Below the pieces are notes generated by a model. The model was not told the DNA's origin, made no database searches, and saw nothing but the letters and a program-made list of their open reading frames with translations. Positions 26,265 through 34,665 of a stretch of 55,860 nt of DNA are shown here, in pieces. Position numbers and translations under genes: made by a program. This DNA comes from Saprospiraceae bacterium (GTDB lineage: Bacteria > Bacteroidota > Bacteroidia > Chitinophagales > Saprospiraceae). Within the stretch, counting starts at the first letter, position 1. Each line of letters begins with the position of its first letter. The stretch is from contig JABARE010000034.1 in NCBI GenBank assembly GCA_019187365.1, positions 1 through 55,860 of the forward strand, read 5' to 3'.

Positions 26265-27137
26265 ATGAAATTGCCGGTTATGAAAAATTTTATCGGGCAG
26301 GTTGTATTCCCCTTCTGGTTTTCAGCAGGAAGCCTTCTGGCGCATGCCGGTTTCGGATCAAGAGCACTTTCTGCCAAGCCTGTCCGATTTCATTACCAGA
26401 TACCCTATCAGGACAATGGGGCAATCTATTTCGGGCCGGTCAAAGGCATCGAACCGGCCTACCACCGACCCAACCCAAATTGGCTTTATGCTTCCCCTCC
26501 CCTGCGTGTGGGGGCAGTAGATTTTCCCAAATGCGATCCTTCATCCGGTTTAATGGAGGGCTACTCTCTGCGCAAGGGGTACATTGTTGCGGAGGCGCTT
26601 GCCATAATCCACTTTTCCGGCGGGGATGAGGTCGCTGACAAAGATGCCGGCTGCCAGACCGAGGGAGGCTCCTTTGGAATCATGGGCTGTCCGGATCGGG
26701 ACCAGGACGTCCAATCCGGCTTAGGCAGCGCTTCCCCGGATTTTGCTGGGGTGCTCAATGGCAGTTTTGAGATCCCTGCAGAAGACCAAAAGGCTTATGA
26801 AGAGGCCTTCAGGGCAGTAGAATTCAAATCGGGAACCGCCAATCTTCATCCAGGATCCATTAAAATCCTCGATGAAATGGTTCGCGTGCTCAAAAAATAT
26901 CCGGAGATGCAACTCAGCATCGAAGGGCACACAGATTCCGTGGGGGACAAAACAAAAAACCAGGTGCTTTCTCTACAGCGGGCGGAGGCCTGCAAAAGCT
27001 ATCTCGTTCTCAAAGGCATTGATGCTGAAAGGTTGGGCACGGCGGGGTATGGAGAATCGAAGCCCGTAGCTTCCAACGATACCGCATCCGGGCGCCAGAA
27101 AAACCGCAGAACGGAATTTAAACCCACCTTCCGCTGA
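26265..27137 (+). CDS. OmpA-family outer membrane protein
   Basis: A 290-residue protein with an N-terminal signal peptide (VVFPFWFSAGSLLAHA). The middle region is of low similarity. A degenerate thrombospondin type 3-like calcium stretch follows (GDEVADKDAGC ... GCPDRDQDV, about residues 124-148). The C-terminus is an OmpA-like peptidoglycan-binding domain (about 185-290; VEFKSGTANLHPGSIKIL, IEGHTDSVGD, LSLQRAEACKSYL, GYGESKPVASN, NRRTEF). It anchors the outer membrane to peptidoglycan. Compared with canonical TSP3-OmpA proteins the calcium repeat is shortened and has lost most acidic positions. A second in-frame ATG at 26280 is an alternative start. Confidence 0.88.
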   Translation: MKLPVMKNFIGQVVFPFWFSAGSLLAHAGFGSRALSAKPVRFHYQIPYQDNGAIYFGPVKGIEPAYHRPNPNWLYASPPLRVGAVDFPKCDPSSGLMEGYSLRKGYIVAEALAIIHFSGGDEVADKDAGCQTEGGSFGIMGCPDRDQDVQSGLGSASPDFAGVLNGSFEIPAEDQKAYEEAFRAVEFKSGTANLHPGSIKILDEMVRVLKKYPEMQLSIEGHTDSVGDKTKNQVLSLQRAEACKSYLVLKGIDAERLGTAGYGESKPVASNDTASGRQKNRRTEFKPTFR

Positions 27138-27276
27138 CCATTCCTGCAGGCATCGCCCTTGCGGAAAGACCCGGAGTGATGGCCAGGACTGGTCGCATAA
27201 AGACCTCCTTTCATTCGACCCATGTCGCCACCAACCATCACATCCGGGTTGCGCACACAGGGTAAATTTGGAAAGG

Positions 27277-27306
27277 TTGCCCATTACAGCAGCGGTTATA
27301 TCTTTG
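27277..27306 (+). promoter_or_regulatory. Promoter of the 2-oxoacid oxidoreductase operon
   Basis: TTG (27277-27279) and TATCTTTG (27299-27306) are spaced by 19 bp, the expected Bacteroidota spacing. Transcription would start near 27310-27314, downstream of the GTG 27306 candidate start. Either the real start is further in (TTG 27333) or the box is fortuitous. Confidence 0.5.
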
Positions 27307-29120
27307 TGGACTTTTACCAAATTGCCGAGATTTTGCGTTCGACTGATATCCAGCACCCGGAGTATTTCCACAAAGTCATTGATTGCCAGTATGCCTGTCC
27401 GGCGCACACGCCGGTACCCGAATACATTCGCCTGATTGCGGCCGGGAGGTATACGGAAGCCTATATGGTCAACTGGGAGTCCAATGTGTTCCCCGGGATC
27501 CTCGGGCGTACTTGCGACCGGCCCTGCGAACCCGCTTGTCGAAGAGGACGCATCGAGGAGGAGCCCGTTGCGATTTGCAGGCTCAAGCGCGTTGCAGCAG
27601 ACAATAAAGGAGACGTCCGCAGGCATATGCCTCGCGGACCTTTCCCGCCAAACGGAAAAAAAATTGCTTTAGTTGGCGCAGGCCCTTCTTCCCTAACGGT
27701 TGCAAGGGACCTCGCTCCGCTGGGCTACGCAATACACCTGTACGACGAGCAGGGCCTTGGTGGCGGAATGATGCGCAGCCAGATCCCTTCCTTTCGCCTT
27801 CCTGCGGAGGTGCTCGACGAGGAAGTGGGCTACGTGCTCGACATGGGGATCCACACCCATTTTCGCCAATACGTCAACAGTCTAAAATCCCTGATGGAAG
27901 CTGGTTACGACGCAATTTTCGTGGGTACGGGTGCCCCCCGGGGCAAAGATCTCCCGGACCTTCCGGGAAGATGGGACGCAAAAGCCAAGATCCACATCGG
28001 GATCGAATGGTTGGCCAACGTTGCTTTTGAACACACACACGCGATTGGAAAAAAGGTTATTGTCGTTGGCGGAGGCAATACCGCAATGGATTGCTGCAGG
28101 ACTTCCCGCCGTCTCGGCGGTGAGACCGTTTCGGTGGTCGTGCGCAGCCCGTTCGACGAAATGAAAGCGTCGCCATGGGAGAAGGAAGATGCACTTCACG
28201 AAGGCATCCCCATTTACGATTGCCATGTCCCCAAATCATTCGTCGTTGAAAATGGCCTGCTAAAAGGAATGTATTTCGAAAAAGTCGAGGCAAGCTATGT
28301 CGGCGGACGCAGAAAACTGCTTCCAACAGGAGAACCCGACGTGTTTTTTGAAGCCGATGACGTCTTGCTGGCAATCGGCCAGGAAAACAGTTTTCCCTGG
28401 ATTGAGCGTGATCTCGGCATCGAATTCAATCAATGGCAGTTGCCTGTATTGAATGAAACGACATTTCAGTCAACCCAGCCACGGGTATTTTTTGGTGGCG
28501 ATGCCGCTTTCGGTCCAAAAAATGTGATCACCGCCGTTGCACAGGGTCATCAGGCAGCCATTTCAATCGATCTTTTTTGCCAGGGAAAAGATCCAAACGA
28601 TCGTTTGGTACCAACCACACAACGCATTCCGCAAAAAATGGGAATTCACGAGTGGGCGTACGACAGTTATGTCGTCGACGATCTGCGGTATGAGGTTCCA
28701 CAGGAAGACAAAGCCATCACGCTCAAAGACAGGAAAGTCGAAGTAGAACTGGGATTTGACCGGGAGACGGCTTTCCGCGAAGCACAGCGCTGCCTCAACT
28801 GCGACGTGCAAACGGTCTTTACACTGAATAAATGCATCGAATGCGACGCCTGCGTCGACATTTGTCCAACCTCTTGCATCTCCTTTGTTCCAGATGGAGA
28901 CGAGGCCGACCTTCGAACCCGCCTGAGCGCACCCGCCGACAATCTCACCCAGGACCTCTACGTCGCCGGCCCCTTGCCCACAACGCGCGTCATGGTAAAA
29001 GATGAAGATGTCTGCCTGCACTGCGGTTTGTGTGCTGAAAGGTGCCCTACCGCTGCATGGGATATGCAGAAATACCTGTACCAAGTCACTAAAGCCGGTT
29101 CATGCAAGCACATCCTGTAA
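27306..29120 (+). CDS. GltD-like FAD/NAD(P)-binding subunit with ferredoxin domain, 2-oxoacid oxidoreductase operon
   Basis: Electron-transfer flavoprotein of about 604 residues. The N-terminal Cys cluster (CQYACPAHTP ... CDRPCEPACRRG) is the GltD/NfnB/DPYD-type 4Fe-4S site. Two dinucleotide-binding folds follow (KIALVGAGPSSL for FAD; KVIVVGGGNTAMDCCR for NAD(P)H), and FFGGDAAFGPKNVITAVAQG is the FAD-closing motif. The C-terminus adds two 4Fe-4S motifs (CIECDACVDICP, CLHCGLCAERCP). It overlaps the alpha-subunit gene by 19 bp. Linking NAD(P)H to ferredoxin-type clusters suggests the oxidoreductase exchanges electrons with NAD(P)H directly. The start is uncertain: an ATG at 27222 and a TTG at 27333 are alternatives. 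Confidence 0.88.
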   Translation: MDFYQIAEILRSTDIQHPEYFHKVIDCQYACPAHTPVPEYIRLIAAGRYTEAYMVNWESNVFPGILGRTCDRPCEPACRRGRIEEEPVAICRLKRVAADNKGDVRRHMPRGPFPPNGKKIALVGAGPSSLTVARDLAPLGYAIHLYDEQGLGGGMMRSQIPSFRLPAEVLDEEVGYVLDMGIHTHFRQYVNSLKSLMEAGYDAIFVGTGAPRGKDLPDLPGRWDAKAKIHIGIEWLANVAFEHTHAIGKKVIVVGGGNTAMDCCRTSRRLGGETVSVVVRSPFDEMKASPWEKEDALHEGIPIYDCHVPKSFVVENGLLKGMYFEKVEASYVGGRRKLLPTGEPDVFFEADDVLLAIGQENSFPWIERDLGIEFNQWQLPVLNETTFQSTQPRVFFGGDAAFGPKNVITAVAQGHQAAISIDLFCQGKDPNDRLVPTTQRIPQKMGIHEWAYDSYVVDDLRYEVPQEDKAITLKDRKVEVELGFDRETAFREAQRCLNCDVQTVFTLNKCIECDACVDICPTSCISFVPDGDEADLRTRLSAPADNLTQDLYVAGPLPTTRVMVKDEDVCLHCGLCAERCPTAAWDMQKYLYQVTKAGSCKHIL

Positions 29121-30946
29121 TCAACGATTTTGTTGTCCGCTTTGCCAATGTGAACGGCACGGGGAGCGCAAGTGCCAATAACATGTTCGCCAAAGCGATC
29201 TTTCGCATGGGCATCCCGGTAACGCCAAAGAATATTTTCCCTTCCAACATCCAGGGACTTCCAACGTGGTATGAAGTCCGCATTTGTGAAAAGGGATACC
29301 TCGGTCGCAGGGAAGGCATTGACATTATGGTTTGTGTAAACGCACAGACCATGAAAAACGACATTGCGGCGTTGCCATCGGGGTCTTATTTTATGTACGA
29401 CAGCACAAAAGCACTCCACCAGGAACACATACGCGAAGATCTGCACTACCTGGGCATCCCGCTGACCGCCATCACGCAACGTGAGTACTCAGATCCCCGG
29501 CAAAGGCTCCTGTTCAAAAATATCATCTACATCGGTGCATTGTCTGCACTGATCCAGCTCGATATGGATATTCTCAAGGAAATTATCGTCGAGCAATTTC
29601 AGGGGAAGGAAAAGCTGATTGCCCCCAACCATCAGGCACTTGAATTGGGCAATCAGTATGCCCGGGAAAACTTCGAATGCCCCTTGCAATTCCGGCTCGA
29701 ACACAGAGAACTTCTCGGCGACAAAATCCTGTACGAAGGCAATGCAGCATGTGCATTGGGGGCCATTTACGGAGGAGCAACCGTGGCAGCATGGTACCCC
29801 ATCACCCCTTCGACCTCCGTGGTTGACGCATTTGCCGATTACGCAGCACAATTCCGGGTGGATGGTGAAACGGGAAAGAACCATTACGCCATCCTCCAGG
29901 CTGAGGACGAACTGTCAGCCCTCGGCGTCGTAATTGGCGCCATGTGGAATGGAGCGCGCGCATTCACGGCCACCAGCGGACCCGGTCTTTCACTCATGCA
30001 GGAATTCCTGGGCCTCGCCTATTTTGCAGAAGTCCCGGCGGTACTCATCGACGTTCAGCGAACAGGGCCTTCAACCGGAATGCCCACGCGCACACAGCAA
30101 TCCGACCTGCTTTCCGCAGCCTATGCCTCCCATGGAGACACCAAGCACGTGCTGCTGTTTCCATCCACTCCTGCCGAGTGCTTTGATATGACGCGCTCGG
30201 CGTTTGACCTTGCGGAACAACTCCAGACACCGGTTATGGTGATGTCGGACCTTGACCTCGGCATGAACGACCATCTTTCGGAACCACTGCAAATCAAATC
30301 GGAAACGAAGTTTCTTCGGGGAAAAGTCCTTACAGCGCAGCAGCTGGAGGACATCGAGCGATTTGGTCGCTACCTCGACGTCGATGGCGACGGTATATGC
30401 TACCGCACACTTCCCGGAACACATCCGACGCGGGGCATGTATTTTACCCGCGGATCATCGAAAGACGAATACGCAAGCTACACCGAACGGTCTGATGCAT
30501 ATCGCCAAAACATGGATCGCCTTGCAAAGAAATGGGAAACGATCAAATCCTACGTTCCATCCCCGCAAACTTACCAGGCTGACTACTGTTCCCGCGAAGG
30601 GATGGCATTCTTCGGAACGAGTTGCCATTCTGCCTTGGAGGCCCGCGATGAACTCAACAATTCGGGTCTGACACTCGATGTAATTCGAATACGGGCATTT
30701 CCTTTCCATGCAGAAGTCGTTGACTTTATGGAAGCCCACGACCGCGTTTTCATAGTAGAGCAAAACCGCGATGGTCAAATGCGCAGCCTGCTGATCAATG
30801 AACTCGGCATCGACCCGCAACGCCTGATCTCCATTTTGAATTACGACGGTCTTCCGATCACAGCCAAGAATATTTTGCAGCAGGTGCTTTCTTCTGCCGG
30901 TCACCAGGCTGCGACCACGGCATCCTTGCCCGGAGTATCCTCTTAA
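29102..30946 (+). CDS. 2-oxoacid:acceptor oxidoreductase, fused gamma-alpha subunit
   Basis: Part of a thiamine-diphosphate enzyme that interconverts a 2-oxoacid and CoA with an acyl-CoA and CO2. The 614 residues begin with a gamma domain (about 1-190; FANVNGTGSASANNMFAKAI, GREGIDIMVCVNA-type strands). The alpha domain follows, with YPITPSTSVVD, AEDELSALGVVIGA, TSGPGLSLMQEF and QRTGPSTGMPTRTQQSDL, the usual KorA-type order. Substrate could be 2-oxoglutarate, pyruvate or another 2-oxoacid, and sequence alone does not decide. It is encoded between the flavoprotein and beta subunit in one operon. Confidence 0.92.
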   Translation: MQAHPVINDFVVRFANVNGTGSASANNMFAKAIFRMGIPVTPKNIFPSNIQGLPTWYEVRICEKGYLGRREGIDIMVCVNAQTMKNDIAALPSGSYFMYDSTKALHQEHIREDLHYLGIPLTAITQREYSDPRQRLLFKNIIYIGALSALIQLDMDILKEIIVEQFQGKEKLIAPNHQALELGNQYARENFECPLQFRLEHRELLGDKILYEGNAACALGAIYGGATVAAWYPITPSTSVVDAFADYAAQFRVDGETGKNHYAILQAEDELSALGVVIGAMWNGARAFTATSGPGLSLMQEFLGLAYFAEVPAVLIDVQRTGPSTGMPTRTQQSDLLSAAYASHGDTKHVLLFPSTPAECFDMTRSAFDLAEQLQTPVMVMSDLDLGMNDHLSEPLQIKSETKFLRGKVLTAQQLEDIERFGRYLDVDGDGICYRTLPGTHPTRGMYFTRGSSKDEYASYTERSDAYRQNMDRLAKKWETIKSYVPSPQTYQADYCSREGMAFFGTSCHSALEARDELNNSGLTLDVIRIRAFPFHAEVVDFMEAHDRVFIVEQNRDGQMRSLLINELGIDPQRLISILNYDGLPITAKNILQQVLSSAGHQAATTASLPGVSS

Positions 30947-30969
30947 TCAGCACCGCATATCGATTTCAC

Positions 30970-32022
30970 ATGAGTTTTATTAAACCGAACTTCAGACACC
31001 CCGGCCATAAGCCCAACGCTTTGGGATTTTTGCCATCGGATTACGAGGGTCTGCTTTCCACACTCTGCGCTGGCTGCGGACACGATTCCATCGGTGCAGG
31101 CATCATCCAGGCATGTTTCGAATTAAACATCGAACCGCATCGCCTCGCAAAACTTTCGGGCATTGGCTGCAGTTCAAAAACTCCGGCATATTTCCTGGGC
31201 AACTCACATGGTTTCAACTCCGTGCACGGGCGCATGCCTTCTGTGGCAACCGGTGCCAACCTGGCCAATCGAGACCTGATCTATCTGGGCGTTTCCGGTG
31301 ACGGCGATACCGCATCCATTGGAATGGGACAGTTTGTCCACCTGGTGCGACGCAACCTCAACATGACTTACATCGTGATGAACAACGGTTGCTATGGTCT
31401 GACCAAAGGTCAGGATTCAGCCACCGCCGATAAAGGGTCCAAAAGCAAATCCGGAAACGCAAACGTGTTTCAAAACATAGACCTTGCCGGTCTCGCCATT
31501 GAACTGGGTGCGGGTTTTGTCGCCCGCAGCTTTTCCGGCGACAAAACTCAACTCGTTCCCCTCATCAAAGCTGCGTTAAACCATCCCGGATTCGCACTGA
31601 TCGACGTCATCAGCCCATGCGTGACCTTTAACAACAATCCGGGATCGACGAAATCTTACGACTATGTGCGGCAACACCTCGAAGCGACCGCAACCGTCGA
31701 TTTTGTGCCACCCGCAGATGTCATCGAAGTGAATTACGAGGATGGCGCTGAAGTCGATGTTACCATGCACAATGGCTCTCAGCTCAGACTGCGAAAGCTT
31801 CAGCCCGGATGGAACCCGTATCAAAAAGATGCCGCCGTCAGGGCCCTGCACGAAGCAAGTACTGCCGGAGAAGTGCTCACCGGCCTCATTTACGTGAATG
31901 AAGTCCAGGAAGACCTTCACGTAATGCTCAATACCTGCGAAAGACCCCTCAACCAGTTGACGGAACGCGAACTGCTGCCTCCCCTGCAGGCACTGGACGC
32001 CATCAACGCCTCCCTGCGCTGA
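30970..32022 (+). CDS. 2-oxoacid:ferredoxin oxidoreductase, beta subunit
   Basis: The TPP- and 4Fe-4S-binding subunit, 350 residues. The cluster ligands are visible as LCAGCGHD (two Cys), GIGCSS and ISPCVTF. The TPP motif is GDGDTASIGMGQF through MNNGCYGLTKGQ. The protein is slightly longer than typical KorB at its C-terminus. It lies 23 nt after the alpha-subunit gene. With the GltD-like subunit the operon forms a three-gene enzyme; the physiological direction (oxidative TCA step or reductive carboxylation) cannot be told from sequence. Confidence 0.93.
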   Translation: MSFIKPNFRHPGHKPNALGFLPSDYEGLLSTLCAGCGHDSIGAGIIQACFELNIEPHRLAKLSGIGCSSKTPAYFLGNSHGFNSVHGRMPSVATGANLANRDLIYLGVSGDGDTASIGMGQFVHLVRRNLNMTYIVMNNGCYGLTKGQDSATADKGSKSKSGNANVFQNIDLAGLAIELGAGFVARSFSGDKTQLVPLIKAALNHPGFALIDVISPCVTFNNNPGSTKSYDYVRQHLEATATVDFVPPADVIEVNYEDGAEVDVTMHNGSQLRLRKLQPGWNPYQKDAAVRALHEASTAGEVLTGLIYVNEVQEDLHVMLNTCERPLNQLTERELLPPLQALDAINASLR

Positions 32023-32041
32023 TCCGGATGCCACGTCGCAG

Positions 32042-32071
32042 TTGCCGGCGCAGTTCTTCTTCGTACATTTG
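32042..32071 (+). promoter_or_regulatory. Promoter of the YfhO-like gene
   Basis: TTG (32042-32044) and TACATTTG (32064-32071) are separated by 19 bp, the same geometry as at 27277. The start of transcription is expected near 32077. Confidence 0.65.
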
Positions 32072-32080
32072 AACCTGCAC

Positions 32081-32099
32081 ACACAAGGAGAACTTGTGT
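32081..32099 (+). promoter_or_regulatory. 5' UTR hairpin holding an SD-like GGAG
   Basis: ACACAAG (32081-32087) and CTTGTGT (32093-32099) form a perfect 7-bp stem with a 5-nt loop GAGAA. The sequence AAGGAG, a rare Shine-Dalgarno match for this phylum, spans the stem-loop junction about 12 nt before the ATG. The hairpin would sit at the very 5' end of the predicted mRNA. Confidence 0.5.
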
Positions 32100-32102
32100 A
32101 AT

Positions 32103-34625
32103 ATGTTAACCGAAAATCACTCTCCGATGTCCGGCAACCGGTTCGCAAAATGGGTCCCCCACCTCATTTCCATTGGACTCTTTATCTTCATCATCTCGTA
32201 TTTTTTCCTGCCCCACTGGCAGGGTAAAGTCATCCCACAGGGGGATGTGAGTTCCTGGGAGGGCTCTGCCAGAGAGATCATCGATTACAATGAGGCAAAC
32301 CCCGGCAATCCAGCGCTATGGACGGGCACCATGTTCAGCGGAATGCCCTCCTATCAGATCTCTACTCCTGTGCACTACAACCTGCTCAATTTCGTACAGA
32401 AAGTGCTCAGCTTGGGATTCCTCACAGGACCCATCAGCATATTCTTTCTTTGCGCCGTTTCATTTTATGTGTTGTTCCTGGTACTCGGTTTGTCGGCCCC
32501 ATTTGCCTTTACCGGAAGCCTGGCGACCTTTATGGTCACCGGCAACTTCATCGTCTGGGAAGCCGGCCACCTCCCCAAACTCGTCGTACTGGGAATGGCG
32601 GGATACATCCTGGCCGGCATCATACTTTCCTACAGGGGGAAATGGCTCCAGGGTGCCGCCCTGTTTGGACTGGGAATGGGAATTAATGTGTTGAACAACC
32701 ACGTGCAGATGAGCTACTACCTCGCTTTGCTCACCCTGCCGCTGATCCTTTCGTACGCATACTTTTTTATTCGGGATAAAAAGTGGAAATCCTTTGTGGT
32801 TCCATCGGCCATTCTTGCCGGGGTTCTCGCATTGGCCATGCTTGCCTCTGCAAGCACCCTGCTGCCCACGTTTGAATATGCACGGGAGACCATGCGAGGC
32901 GGACACATCCTGTCTCAGCGCGCCGACGACGCTCAAGCGTCTGTCAACAAAGCAGGGCTTCAATGGGATTATGCTATGAATTGGAGCAATGGCTCTCAGG
33001 ACATACTGGCATGCATCATCCCGGGTGCTGCAGGCGGCGGTTCGTCCGAACCGATCGACCGCGAATCAGCTTCCGCTCAGGCATTGCGCAAAAAAGGCTA
33101 CCAGCCCCCAAAACGGTTTCAGGCTCCACTTTACTGGGGATCGCTTCCCTTTACCTCTGGTCCCTTTTATTTCGGAGCGGTAAGTTGCTTTTTGTTTGTT
33201 CTCGGCTTGTTCATCATCAAAGGTCCCTTGAAATGGTGGATCGCCATTGCTACCGCTTTCGGAGTTTTGCTATCCATGGGAAAACACGCTGAAGCGCTCA
33301 ACCGCCTGATGTTCGATTGCATTCCGCTCTACAGCAAGTTCCGTGCGCCGAGCAGCGTACTTTCCGTGGTTTCCTATTTCGTCCCTATCCTGGGGATGCT
33401 GGCACTCTGGGAATGGCATCAAAAAAAATCCGCTACCATTCAGCTACAAAAGCATCTGTATGCAAGTGCAGGCATAACGGGAGGTCTCTGTCTGCTGATT
33501 GCATTCGTGGGGTCTGGGCTGTTCGGTTTTGAGCATCCTTCAGATCCATCCTACGTGGGTCAAGGATTCGACCTCGACGCACTGATCGAAGATCGCAAGT
33601 CGCTGCTTCAAAAAGATGCCCTGCGCTCAGCCGCCTTCATTGGACTGGCTGCGCTTGCCCTTTGGATGAACCTGCGCAACAAACTTCCGTTGCGGTACCT
33701 GCCCTTCATTCTCGCCGCTGTGATCCTCGCCGACTTCGGCGGCATTGCCACCCGCTACGTACATCGCGACGACTTCGTTTCAAAGAGCAAAAAAGAAGCC
33801 GGACATAAGCCACGCCCCGTAGATCAGCAAATCCTGGCCGACAAATCCCATCACCGGGTGCTTGACCTCACCGTCAATACCTTTAACAGCTCTGCTCCTT
33901 CATTTCACCACAAACACGTTGGAGGCTACCATCCGGCAAAACTGCAGCGCTACCAGGACATCATAGACCATGGCCTCGACGCCGAGATCCGGGAATTGAC
34001 AACCGGTTTGCAGGGTGCACAGTCCGATTCGGCGGTCAACCAGGTTCTCTCGGGTTTGCAGGTGATGAATATGCTCAACACGCGTTACTTCATTCTTGGA
34101 CAGCCGGGCAAAGAGCTCAGCCTTCCCAATCCTTTTGCAAATGGTCCTGCGTGGTTTGCAGGAAATGTGCAATGGGTTTCCACTCCTGATGAAGAGATTC
34201 GCGAAACGCAAAACGCCAATACCAAAAATACTGCAATCATCCACGAAGAATTCAGAAATGCGGTCGGTTCGATTTCCACCGGTGCCCCGGGAGATATCCG
34301 GCTCAGCAGCTATTCCCCGAACCGGATGGTATATACCGCCGAAGCCACTGCCAGCCAGCTTGCCGTCTTTTCCGAAGTGTGGTACGGTCCCGACCTTGGA
34401 TGGAAAATCTACATCGACGGAACCGAAGCCCCGCTGATCCGTGCGAATTACGTGCTTCGCGCTGCGGTGATCCCTGAAGGGAAGCACGAAATCGTCATGG
34501 AATTCAAACCGCGGTCATTCGCCCTGGGAAAAACCTTGTCGACCCTGTGTTCGGCAATGCTGCTTGGCCTGTTGGGATTTGCCGCCTTCAGACAGTGGAA
34601 ACCCAATCCGGCAGAATCTGCCTAA
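32103..34625 (+). CDS. YfhO-like polytopic membrane protein (GT-C fold-like)
   Basis: An 840-residue inner-membrane protein with about 12-14 hydrophobic segments. The large extracytoplasmic loops include PQGDVSSWEGSAREI near residues 40-55, a GT-C-like acidic motif region after the first membrane span. The C-terminal third (about 560-800) is soluble, then a final membrane segment (LCSAMLLGLLGFAAF) follows. The motif GWKIYIDGTEAPLIRANYVLRAAVIPEG is typical of Bacteroidota YfhO proteins. In Firmicutes YfhO glycosylates lipoteichoic acid; here a role in glycosylating a surface polymer is inferred from the adjacent polysaccharide genes. The ATG at 32103 was chosen over the TTG at 32094. Confidence 0.85.
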   Translation: MLTENHSPMSGNRFAKWVPHLISIGLFIFIISYFFLPHWQGKVIPQGDVSSWEGSAREIIDYNEANPGNPALWTGTMFSGMPSYQISTPVHYNLLNFVQKVLSLGFLTGPISIFFLCAVSFYVLFLVLGLSAPFAFTGSLATFMVTGNFIVWEAGHLPKLVVLGMAGYILAGIILSYRGKWLQGAALFGLGMGINVLNNHVQMSYYLALLTLPLILSYAYFFIRDKKWKSFVVPSAILAGVLALAMLASASTLLPTFEYARETMRGGHILSQRADDAQASVNKAGLQWDYAMNWSNGSQDILACIIPGAAGGGSSEPIDRESASAQALRKKGYQPPKRFQAPLYWGSLPFTSGPFYFGAVSCFLFVLGLFIIKGPLKWWIAIATAFGVLLSMGKHAEALNRLMFDCIPLYSKFRAPSSVLSVVSYFVPILGMLALWEWHQKKSATIQLQKHLYASAGITGGLCLLIAFVGSGLFGFEHPSDPSYVGQGFDLDALIEDRKSLLQKDALRSAAFIGLAALALWMNLRNKLPLRYLPFILAAVILADFGGIATRYVHRDDFVSKSKKEAGHKPRPVDQQILADKSHHRVLDLTVNTFNSSAPSFHHKHVGGYHPAKLQRYQDIIDHGLDAEIRELTTGLQGAQSDSAVNQVLSGLQVMNMLNTRYFILGQPGKELSLPNPFANGPAWFAGNVQWVSTPDEEIRETQNANTKNTAIIHEEFRNAVGSISTGAPGDIRLSSYSPNRMVYTAEATASQLAVFSEVWYGPDLGWKIYIDGTEAPLIRANYVLRAAVIPEGKHEIVMEFKPRSFALGKTLSTLCSAMLLGLLGFAAFRQWKPNPAESA

Positions 34626-34665
34626 ACGAACGTTTGCAAGTCAGCTTACGAACGTTTGTTAGTAA
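34624..34665. promoter_or_regulatory. Pair of CGAACGTTTG palindromes between convergent genes
   Basis: AAACGAACGTTTG (34624-34636) and TTACGAACGTTTGTTAGTAA (34646-34665) lie in the 33-bp gap between the convergent YfhO-like and glycosyltransferase genes. The second overlaps the glycosyltransferase stop codon. They could act as a bidirectional terminator or be binding sites of the dispersed palindrome family. Confidence 0.55.

Noticed and set aside
25762..26268. 168-codon plus-strand frame upstream of the OmpA-family gene
   Set aside because: It is mostly antisense to the rsmB-like gene, with no conserved features.
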